Origin: JAJYTL01 sp046705265 | GTDB lineage: Bacteria; Pseudomonadota; Alphaproteobacteria; Ferrovibrionales; Ferrovibrionaceae | Direction: 5' to 3' | NCBI GenBank assembly: GCA_046705265.1 | Contig: JBJKQL010000114.1 | Location: 1 to 5,629, forward strand | DNA length: 5,629 nucleotides | Shown here: piece after piece, positions 1 to 5,503 of the stretch | How positions within the stretch are numbered: the first letter of the stretch is position 1 | Layout: each line of letters opens with the position of its first letter | Notes under the pieces: generated by a model | The model's input: only the letters and a program-made list of their open reading frames with translations | Told to the model about the DNA's origin: nothing | The model's database searches: none | Translations under genes and position numbers: made by a program

Positions 1-15
1 ACCGTCGCCGACTAA
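1..15 (+). CDS. 3' end of upstream gene, possibly exbB/tolQ-like (partial)
   Basis: The first 15 bases read Thr-Val-Ala-Asp followed by TAA in frame 1, ending 11 bases before the exbD start. In exbB-exbD-tonB operons the gene directly upstream of exbD is usually exbB, so this may be its C-terminus. Four codons carry no family signal, so the identity rests on gene order alone and even the frame is a guess. Confidence 0.3.
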   Translation, partial: TVAD

Positions 16-26
16 GGGCCGCCGCG

Positions 27-503
27 ATGTCCCGGATCCGCTATTTCGAAGAGAGGCGCGGGCGCGTCGAGATCATTCCAATGATCGACGTGATGCTATT
101 TCTGCTCGTCTTTTTCATCATGATTACCTTGCAGATGATTCCGGACTCAGGTGTCGCATTGCAGCTTCCCCATTCTTCCCAGTCCAAGCCACTGCCGCCC
201 CCCCAGTACACCGTGAATGTCGAAACAGACGGCACCATCGTGCTCAAGGGCAAGGTCATCACCGGCACGGAGCTTGTCGCGCTGCTCAAGGGCGACCGGG
301 ACCCAACCCACACGCAAGTCACGATCGCAGCCGCCAAGGACGTACCATTCCAAAAATTCATTGATGTTATGGACGACTGTCGGAAAGCCGGGGTCAGCGA
401 TATCGGGGTGGCAACACAACCCGTTCCGGCCTCTCCGTCCGCCGGCAGTGCTTCGCATGCCGCCGAGCCAGTGCCGGCTGCCGCGCCGAGCGCAACGCAT
501 TAA
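27..503 (+). CDS. exbD: ExbD/TolR-family biopolymer transport protein
   Basis: This is the inner-membrane proton-channel partner of ExbB, which passes proton-motive force to TonB. The 158-residue product has the family layout: a short basic cytoplasmic N-terminus, one membrane helix at about residues 17-36 (IPMIDVMLFLLVFFIMI), then a periplasmic domain at about 60-130. Asp21 in the helix sits in the conserved PMID motif and matches the essential Asp25 of E. coli ExbD. The ATG is preceded by AAGGG at bases 14-18, 8 bases upstream, which supports this start. Residues 131-158 form a Pro/Ala/Ser-rich tail beyond the folded domain, making the protein longer than E. coli ExbD (141 residues). TolR is the close alternative, but the adjacent tonB, 20 bases downstream, favours ExbD. 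Transcription probably starts upstream of the window. Confidence 0.94.
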   Translation: MSRIRYFEERRGRVEIIPMIDVMLFLLVFFIMITLQMIPDSGVALQLPHSSQSKPLPPPQYTVNVETDGTIVLKGKVITGTELVALLKGDRDPTHTQVTIAAAKDVPFQKFIDVMDDCRKAGVSDIGVATQPVPASPSAGSASHAAEPVPAAAPSATH

Positions 504-523
504 ATGCCGAGTAGGTATCGCGT

Positions 524-1327
524 GTGAACGATCCCGGGTTGATTACAGCTTTGCTCGATCCCTCATCGCCTGAATTTCGGCCAGACGTCGAAAAGGGCCG
601 ATTTGGGATTGCCTTCGCGGTGGCGGCAATTGTCGAACTTGCGCTAATCCCTGGCCTCCTCATCCTCTCGCATCACCTCACGATAGGCATGCAGGCGAAA
701 AAGTCGGCGGTCGTGCATATTCATGCAGTGACCCTGCCTCCACCACCGAAACCGCTACCGCAGAAACCGGTCGTCAAGCCAAAACCGAAACCGCCGCCAC
801 CGAAACCCGTCCCGCCCAAACCGGCAGCGAAACCCATGCCCAAACCGCCGCCGAAGCCGCTGCCTAAACCGAAGCCGAGGCCACGACCAAAGCCTATCCC
901 GAAGCCACGGCCGAGACCGCTGCCGCGCGAAGTCAAGCCACGGGTCAGACCGAAGCCGCATATAGTGCGGCGGCCGATAATAAAGCCGCAGCCGCTGCCG
1001 CTTGCCCGCGCCGCCCCCAAGCCATCGCCAGCCGAGATCGAGAACGCTCTTGCCGCCTACCTGGCGCGACTCCGCGCGCGGGTTCAAGCCGATCTCAGCG
1101 TCCCCACGCAAATCCGCATGCTCGGGATTTCGGGCACCGCGAAGATTCTGATTCGGCTGGCGCCCGACGGCCAGCTTCTTGGCGCCACAATCTTGCAATC
1201 AAGCGGGGCCGTCTCGATTGATTCCCTGGCATTAAAAACGGTGCGCGAAACGATCTTCCCGCCGTTTACGGCCAAGATGCCCCGTCACCCGCTTACCTTC
1301 TCTCTGGCCGTCCAAATCCTCCACTGA
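524..1327 (+). CDS. tonB: TonB energy transducer
   Basis: TonB is a periplasm-spanning protein that transmits ExbB/ExbD energy to TonB-dependent outer-membrane receptors. The 267-residue product has a short cytoplasmic N-terminus, one membrane helix at about 27-49, a Pro/Lys/Arg linker at 72-160 and a C-terminal TonB_C domain at about 171-266. In that domain, GISGTAKILIRLAPDGQLLG and the later SSGAVSIDSLAL and FPPF segments match the usual beta-alpha-beta pattern. GTG at 524 is the first possible start, because an in-frame TAG lies at 512-514; AGGT at 513-516 is a plausible ribosome site. Aligning the Gly-Leu-Leu that ends the helix core with E. coli TonB puts Glu38 at the position of His20 and Ala34 at Ser16. 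The Tyr-Pro motif at the start of the C-terminal domain is Val-Pro here (193-194). Cotranscription with exbD is likely given the 20-base gap. The family call is firm; its receptors are not visible. Confidence 0.95.
   Translation: MNDPGLITALLDPSSPEFRPDVEKGRFGIAFAVAAIVELALIPGLLILSHHLTIGMQAKKSAVVHIHAVTLPPPPKPLPQKPVVKPKPKPPPPKPVPPKPAAKPMPKPPPKPLPKPKPRPRPKPIPKPRPRPLPREVKPRVRPKPHIVRRPIIKPQPLPLARAAPKPSPAEIENALAAYLARLRARVQADLSVPTQIRMLGISGTAKILIRLAPDGQLLGATILQSSGAVSIDSLALKTVRETIFPPFTAKMPRHPLTFSLAVQILH
737..1000 (+). repeat. Low-complexity Pro-Lys/Pro-Arg coding tract in tonB
   Basis: This tract encodes TonB residues 72-159, built from irregular KP, PKP and RP units on repeated CCGAAACCG-like codons. 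By hand count about 41 of 88 residues are Pro, with 17 Lys, 9 Arg and a single acidic residue (Glu136). In TonB this segment forms the extended arm across the periplasm. The near-repetitive DNA could vary in length by recombination or slippage. It also produces long spurious Gly/Arg-rich open frames on the opposite strand. Confidence 0.85.
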
Positions 1328-1685
1328 CGCCGAAACTTTCTCTACCAGCCAACCAAAAGTGAAGAAGAAAGCGCACCCCTCCTTCCTGCCAGCACAAGAT
1401 AAAGCTTCGCGCCAAAAGCAAGGCAGACGAATGGCACCATGATCGCGTTCACGAGGGCGCGGCAGCTCCGGCGCTCAACTTTGGGGGTTCAACTCACCGG
1501 TCAAGCGGCGTCAAAACGCGAATTCAATCCGATCGGCGCTCTCGCCTCGGCCATCCTGGCGCGACTGATCAGTGATATCCCCGGCCTCCTGAGAACGATC
1601 GCAAGCCGCCCTCATGATTGCTCATTCATCGTCCTAGGGTACGGAATCCGGTTTTGGCATCACAACCAATGCGAAGGCGTCTCCC
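1328..1685. other. Intergenic gap between convergent tonB and ABC exporter genes
   Basis: These 358 bases separate the 3' ends of tonB (+) and the ABC exporter gene (-). I see no strong stem-loop with a T-run for either gene. The only neat symmetry is a 10-base palindrome, ACTGATCAGT, at 1564-1573. An open + frame from 1439 runs into the exporter gene, and a 36-codon hydrophobic minus frame lies at 1342-1452. Neither has a good ribosome site or family resemblance, so neither is called as a gene. Confidence 0.6.
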
Positions 1686-3506
1686 TTATCCGGCCAGGCG
1701 ACCGAACTCGCGCTCAACCAAGGTTCGATAAGGTCCCGCGCGTCTCATCAGAATGTCTGGATGACCATCCTCTATGATCCGGCCATCAGCCAAGACCACG
1801 ATCCGGTCGAAGTCACGAAGCGTCGAGAGCCGGTGGGCGATCGCGACAACGGTCCGACCGCGCATAAGGCGCTCCATGGCTTCGCGGATCGTTCTCTCCG
1901 ACTCGGCATCGAGGGCCGAGGTCGCCTCGTCGAGCAACAGGATCGGAGCATCCTTGAGCAGGGCGCGGGCGATGGCGATGCGCTGGCGTTGGCCGCCCGA
2001 AAGCTTGACGCCGCGATCACCGACCAGCGTACTGAACCCTTCGGGAAGCGCCTCAATAAATTCCATGCAGCGCGCCGCTCGCGCCACGGCCACCACGGCT
2101 TCATCGCTCGCGTCCGGACATCCATAACGGATATTTTCGAGGATCGAGCGATGCAGCAACGACACATCCTGGAGCACGACAGATATGGCGGCACGAAGAC
2201 TCTCTTGTTTGGCGTGAGCGATATCTTGTCCATCGATGAAAATTCGACCGCTTTGTGCCTCGTAAAGCCGCTGTATCAAAGCCAAAAGCGTCGATTTACC
2301 ACCGCCGGAAGGACCGACGAGCCCCACCTTCTGGCCTGCTGCAACATGAAGCGTGAAGTCTCGGAATACGGCTTTCCCATTCGGGTAATGGAATCCGATG
2401 CCCTCGAAATCAATATTGCCTTTTCGGGTCTCGAGATTTTTTGCACCGCTCGATTCCGTAAGCTCATGCGGCACGAGAAGAGTCGCCAACGCCTCGCTCA
2501 GGCGCGCCATATGCTGAGTCATATCGACCAACGCGACGGCAAGGTCGCGGGTCGCGTGCAATATCGTGAAACCGAGCGTGCAGACCAGCACAACACTTCC
2601 GGCGGTGGCCTTCCCATGCTGCCAAAGAATGATTGCCCAGGCTAATATGGCAACCGTGATAAGGATCGTAACGCAGGCATGAAAGAGACGAAGCCGCTCG
2701 AGATAGAGCAGACTCGTCTGCCGGGCCTTGGTCTCGCGGCCGACGGTGTGGTCAAATCGACGGTGTTCGCGGCGAAGGGCATCGAAGGCACGAACGATAA
2801 TGATGTTGTCAATGACATCCATCATCTCGCCACTGACAGTCGCCGCCTTGCCGGCAAAATCATGGTGAAGCGGCCGTCCCGCAGCAGCTAAGCGGAATAG
2901 CAGAATCATAAGCCCGATCGAGATCACGGCGAGGCTGCCGCTCATGATCGGGCTCACGAGCGCAAGAAAAGCGATCGCGCCAATGGTCGCGACGCAAGGC
3001 GGCAGAACATTCCAGATGAACATGTTCTCAATGGCAAAGGCGGCTTCGGATGTCGCCGTAACGCGGCCGGTCAACATTCCGGGAAGACGATCCGCAAAAT
3101 AAGCCGGTGAGTGGCCTGTAAGATGACGAAACAGATCAGCCCGGAGGTCGCCGGTTACGGCGGTAAAAGTCGAGCTCGCAACCCAACCCGCAACACGCCA
3201 AAGAAGATTATCCGCCGCAACCAGTGAAACAAGGAAAGTAAAGGCGGCCCAGATCTCACCGTGGGCCGCAGGTCCACCTGCCAGAACATCGACGAGGAAC
3301 TTCACGCCGTACTGCGTTCCGACGGAGCACCCGACGGCACCAAGAACAGCGGCGAGAATAACGCTGTGCGCGATCGGCCGGCGGCGGATGTATCGCCCGA
3401 AGAACGCAATGGGGCGTCTTGCGTAGCTCGAGAGAGAAGGATTCTCATCTTCCCGTTTACCACGGATCCCTTCCCCGATCGCATGAATGCCACGTACATG
3501 AATCAT
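1686..3506 (-). CDS. MsbA-type ABC exporter, fused permease and ATPase
   Basis: This is an inner-membrane exporter half-transporter expected to work as a homodimer, using ATP to flip or export a lipid, glycolipid or other hydrophobic substrate. Numbered from the ATG at 3506 (606 residues), the membrane domain covers about 30-325 with six likely helices (about 46-70, 85-108, 161-184, 187-208, 275-296, 302-325). The ATPase domain covers about 365-600. All catalytic motifs are intact: A-loop Tyr374, Walker A GPSGGGKST at 398-406, Q-loop Gln446, the exporter x-loop VGDRG at 495-499, signature LSGGQ at 502-506, Walker B ILLLDE ending Asp526-Glu527, D-loop SALD at 530-533 and switch His558. Length is typical for the family. 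Another in-frame ATG at 3536 would add 10 residues; 3506 is preferred because GAGGGA lies 9 bases before it. The gene follows the glycosyltransferase gene on the same strand after about 120 bases, suggesting one operon and a glycosylated substrate. The substrate is inferred only. Confidence 0.95.
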   Translation of the reverse strand: MIHVRGIHAIGEGIRGKREDENPSLSSYARRPIAFFGRYIRRRPIAHSVILAAVLGAVGCSVGTQYGVKFLVDVLAGGPAAHGEIWAAFTFLVSLVAADNLLWRVAGWVASSTFTAVTGDLRADLFRHLTGHSPAYFADRLPGMLTGRVTATSEAAFAIENMFIWNVLPPCVATIGAIAFLALVSPIMSGSLAVISIGLMILLFRLAAAGRPLHHDFAGKAATVSGEMMDVIDNIIIVRAFDALRREHRRFDHTVGRETKARQTSLLYLERLRLFHACVTILITVAILAWAIILWQHGKATAGSVVLVCTLGFTILHATRDLAVALVDMTQHMARLSEALATLLVPHELTESSGAKNLETRKGNIDFEGIGFHYPNGKAVFRDFTLHVAAGQKVGLVGPSGGGKSTLLALIQRLYEAQSGRIFIDGQDIAHAKQESLRAAISVVLQDVSLLHRSILENIRYGCPDASDEAVVAVARAARCMEFIEALPEGFSTLVGDRGVKLSGGQRQRIAIARALLKDAPILLLDEATSALDAESERTIREAMERLMRGRTVVAIAHRLSTLRDFDRIVVLADGRIIEDGHPDILMRRAGPYRTLVEREFGRLAG

Positions 3507-3515
3507 CGGCGCTGT

Positions 3516-3521
3516 TCCCTC
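3516..3521 (-). promoter_or_regulatory. Ribosome binding site deciding the ABC exporter start
   Basis: On the minus strand GAGGGA ends 9 bases before the ATG at 3506, a strong Shine-Dalgarno match. The upstream ATG at 3536 has only a weaker TAGGT about 12 bases away. This favours the shorter protein, and the site would fall inside the coding region if 3536 were used. Confidence 0.6.
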
Positions 3522-3565
3522 GCTGCTGCATTGCATGCCGGCAATCAGACCTACTGCTGAGGAAA

Positions 3566-3580
3566 GCGGATGCCATCCGC
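3566..3580 (-). other. Short inverted repeat between glycosyltransferase and exporter genes
   Basis: Arms GCGGATG and CATCCGC match perfectly around a single base, so in RNA a 6-bp stem with a 3-base loop can form. On the minus strand it is followed by TTTCC. It lies 45 bases after the glycosyltransferase stop. It could be a weak intercistronic hairpin that stabilises RNA or partly ends transcription, but it is too short to call a terminator. Confidence 0.35.
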
Positions 3581-3625
3581 GCCTCCCTTTTTGGTCACAC
3601 GGAGCGCAACAGGCGTGACCATCAC

Positions 3626-4675
3626 CTATCCCGCAAGCCGCAACGCGCGGAGTCGGCGCGTCTTGAGCTGCCCGTAGATTTCAAGGTAATCCTCGGCCAT
3701 GCGGCGCGCCGTGAATCGCGCCTTGAAGCGTTCGCGGATCCGATCGCGAGAAAGTCTGGAGACTTTATCCACCGCGGCCACTGCTTCATCCTCGCTGTTG
3801 ACGATGAACCCAGTAACCCCATCCTCAATAATCTCGGATACCGAACCGTGATCGTAGGCGATTACAGGGGTGCCGCAGGCCATTGCTTCAATCATCACTA
3901 AGCCGAATGGCTCCGGCCAATCGATCGGCATCAGCAACGCGTAGGCCCCGGATAAAAAATCCGATTTGTGTTGGTCATTGATCTCACCGATCAGTTCCGC
4001 ATCCAACCCAAGCATCGGCTTGATCTTCGCGGTAAAATACTCCTGATCAACGCGATCGACCTTTGCAGCTAGCTTCAAGGGCATGCCGACGCGGCGTGCG
4101 ATTCGAATTGCCCGATCGGCTCTTTTCTCCGGACAGATCCGGCCGAGGAATGCCAAGTACGAAGGTCGCACGGGCCTTGGCGTCAATAGAGTCTCGGGCA
4201 TTCCATGATAGACCGTGCCGATGAAGTTTCCTTCCGGCAACGCGGCGCGCTGTGCATCGGAAATGGCGACGAGTGCGGATGCCGGAAGGCCGGCATATAC
4301 GGGCTTCAGTTCGGGTAAATCGAGGCGGCCATGCAGCGTCGTAACAAAGGGGACCGGCTGCCGGCTGAACAGCGTGTTCGGCCAATAGTCCATGTGGAAA
4401 TGCAAGACATCAAAATCGAAGGCGCACGCACGCACGCGCTCCATCAGCAGCATGTGCGGGGCACACCAATCCCGAATCGAAGGGTCCAGCCGCAGCGCGT
4501 TCGGCCACACGGCCTCGAGCGTTGCATGGGTTTCGGAATCGCCGCTTGCGAACAGCGTAACCTCATGTCCCATCGCGACCAATTCTTCGGTGAGATAAGA
4601 CACAACACGCTCCGTGCCGCCATAAAGCTTTGGCGGAACTGACTCGGTCAGCGGAGCAATCTGAGCAACTCTCAT
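3626..4675 (-). CDS. GT4-family glycosyltransferase (AviGT4-like)
   Basis: This is a cytoplasmic retaining glycosyltransferase with the GT-B fold that moves a sugar from a nucleotide-sugar donor to an unknown acceptor. The 349-residue product starts MRVAQIAPLTESVPP and has the acceptor-side glycine loop GGTER at 19-23, a Rossmann-type first half with HFHMDYW at 92-98 and TLHGR at 113-117, and the inter-domain GRICPEKRAD at 178-187. The donor-site E-x7-E motif EPFGLVMIE has Glu255 and Glu263, followed by ACGTPVIAYDHGSVSEII. Length is normal for GT4. The frame stays open upstream to an ATG at 4822, but those 49 codons look unlike the family. GGAG lies 8 bases before the ATG at 4675, so that start is chosen. 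The ABC exporter gene follows on the same strand, so the product may build a glycolipid or oligosaccharide for export. The resemblance to the AviGT4 subgroup comes from the N-terminal pattern and is less certain than GT4 itself. Confidence 0.95.
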   Translation of the reverse strand: MRVAQIAPLTESVPPKLYGGTERVVSYLTEELVAMGHEVTLFASGDSETHATLEAVWPNALRLDPSIRDWCAPHMLLMERVRACAFDFDVLHFHMDYWPNTLFSRQPVPFVTTLHGRLDLPELKPVYAGLPASALVAISDAQRAALPEGNFIGTVYHGMPETLLTPRPVRPSYLAFLGRICPEKRADRAIRIARRVGMPLKLAAKVDRVDQEYFTAKIKPMLGLDAELIGEINDQHKSDFLSGAYALLMPIDWPEPFGLVMIEAMACGTPVIAYDHGSVSEIIEDGVTGFIVNSEDEAVAAVDKVSRLSRDRIRERFKARFTARRMAEDYLEIYGQLKTRRLRALRLAG

Positions 4676-4683
4676 TCTCGGCA

Positions 4684-4687
4684 CTCC
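4684..4687 (-). promoter_or_regulatory. Ribosome binding site deciding the glycosyltransferase start
   Basis: GGAG on the minus strand sits 8 bases before the ATG at 4675, an optimal spacing. The longer reading from 4822 has no comparable site and would add a non-conserved N-terminal extension. Confidence 0.65.
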
Positions 4688-5091
4688 ATTCAATGGCACT
4701 GTGATGATCGCGATTCGGGGCCGGGTCGATAGCAACGACGCCACGGCCGACCGGTCGGGCGCGGAAATGCGGCTGCGATGACGCCGGTTCCCGAAGCCGC
4801 ACTGCCGGCCGGCCAGCCACACGCCCCGAGACTCTTGTCGGGCGGACGGTGCGCCAGCGCCCGTTGGCAGCTACTCTCGGCAATAAGGAAACAATCGGCA
4901 TAGCGGTTTTTCTTCATGTGCTTTCTCAAAGACCCATCCCGCGATAGCATCCGGCCCATCACATAAAAGCCGAAGGTTTTCCTGACATAGGCATCTTACA
5001 TTCGACTGCCACCCGCTGACCTGCGACATATCGCGGTGCAAAATGGGCAATCGAGACGGACAGCAGAGAAGTGACAAATGCGGCCATCGCT

Positions 5092-5119
5092 TTGACGCGA
5101 CGCAAACCAGGAATATTTT
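5092..5119 (+). promoter_or_regulatory. Candidate sigma70-type promoter with palindrome over -10
   Basis: TTGACG (5092-5097) and TATTTT (5114-5119) are separated by 16 bases, close to the housekeeping consensus. The -10 box sits inside an inverted repeat with arms CAGGAA (5108-5113) and TTCCTG (5118-5123), a layout that would suit repressor control. No clear + strand gene follows. The nearest open frame starts with TTG at 5159 and is 78 codons long without a recognisable product. A non-coding RNA or chance are both possible. Confidence 0.3.
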
Positions 5120-5297
5120 CCTGCCTGGCAATAAGTTATCGGAAGATCTTCTAGTCGATTGCGCCAGTCGCTGACCTATATCGGCAGCGGCGAACTGGTC
5201 TTTTTTGCATTAATGACGCGAATCGAAGGATCGTACGCGGAAACGACGCTCTGTTTGCTCGCAATAACGTCACCGGATTTTCGGTTCGCATCCCAAT

Positions 5298-5319
5298 GCG
5301 TCAGACATTTTTTTGACGC
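5298..5319. repeat. Inverted repeat GCGTCA-N10-TGACGC
   Basis: Six-base arms match perfectly around a 10-base spacer ending in a T-run. The half-site TGACGC also occurs singly at 5093-5098 and 5214-5219. It might be a binding site for a dimeric regulator or a weak hairpin. There is no direct evidence for either. Confidence 0.3.
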
Positions 5320-5363
5320 TGTACCGAAGATATGCCCCTCGTGGGCCAGGGACCGTCCCCAAG

Positions 5364-5384
5364 GTGCAAGGCCAGACCTTGCAC
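5364..5384. repeat. 8-bp stem inverted repeat
   Basis: GTGCAAGG and CCTTGCAC pair perfectly around the 5-base loop CCAGA. The repeat lies 38 bases further downstream of the larger stem-loop in the direction of the partial minus-strand gene. No T-run follows on either strand, so it is not a classical terminator. Confidence 0.4.
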
Positions 5385-5422
5385 TCCAAAACTGAATGCC
5401 CAGCTGCGGCGTGTCGGTTCCG

Positions 5423-5458
5423 CTCTCCTACGACGCGAGAATTTGCGTCGTAGGAGAG
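5423..5458 (-). terminator. Perfect 14-bp stem-loop, probable 3' end of the outer-membrane gene
   Basis: CTCTCCTACGACGC (5423-5436) pairs without mismatch with 5445-5458 around an 8-base loop. It begins 45 bases after the stop of the minus-strand partial gene and faces no other close gene end, so it most likely ends or protects that transcript. No T-run follows on either strand, so intrinsic termination is uncertain. An RNA-stabilising hairpin or a bidirectional element are alternatives. Confidence 0.5.
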
Positions 5459-5503
5459 GCTACGATCGGACTCGATCGCAAGCGAATCTCGATCAGCCGT
5501 GGA

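Larger units (their letters stand above)
4676..5503. other. Long intergenic region upstream of the glycosyltransferase gene
   Basis: These 828 bases lie between the glycosyltransferase start and the stop of the partial outer-membrane gene. Several frames stay open for 70-110 codons on both strands, but none resembles a family I know or has a good start site. The right two thirds (about 4900-5400) look more AT-rich, with A and T runs, than the flanking genes. It holds the candidate promoter and palindrome (5092-5123), inverted repeats at 5298-5319, 5364-5384 and 5423-5458, and a doubtful small secreted-type ORF (4959-5105). The promoter of the glycosyltransferase operon should be here, but I could not pick a convincing minus-strand -35/-10 pair. 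Confidence 0.6.

Noticed and set aside
721..1198. Gly-rich and Arg-rich open frames on the minus strand
   Set aside because: They mirror the Pro/Lys codon tract of tonB and arise from its low complexity.
1342..1452. 36-codon hydrophobic minus-strand frame starting with GTG
   Set aside because: It looks membrane-like but has no ribosome site, and a run of this length is expected by chance.
1439..1777. 112-codon open frame on the + strand in the convergent gap
   Set aside because: It has no close ribosome site, overlaps the exporter 3' end by about 90 bases and resembles no family I know.
1761..2645. 294-codon open frame on the + strand
   Set aside because: It is antisense to the ATPase half of the ABC exporter gene, whose motifs are intact; the antisense frame has low-quality, charged composition and no family resemblance.
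3594..3621. GGTCAC/GTGACC inverted repeat next to a T-run between the two minus-strand genes
   Set aside because: The T-run precedes the stem on the + strand, and the minus strand has A residues after it, so it cannot be a terminator for either direction.
4424..4435. Three tandem GCAC units inside the glycosyltransferase gene
   Set aside because: Three units are too few to suggest phase variation, and they lie in an ordinary Arg/Ala coding stretch.
4676..4822. Upstream extension of the glycosyltransferase to an ATG at 4822
   Set aside because: The added 49 residues are Arg-rich and unlike GT4 N-termini, while the ATG at 4675 has GGAG at ideal spacing and starts the conserved domain.
4690..5131. 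Overlapping minus-strand frames of 86-90 codons upstream of the glycosyltransferase
   Set aside because: Their composition (many Arg, Cys, Pro, Ser) is typical of non-coding frames and none has a good start context.
5159..5395. 78-codon + frame starting with TTG
   Set aside because: It has a weak start, no recognisable domain and a 3' half that runs through an inverted repeat; it is not supported as a gene.
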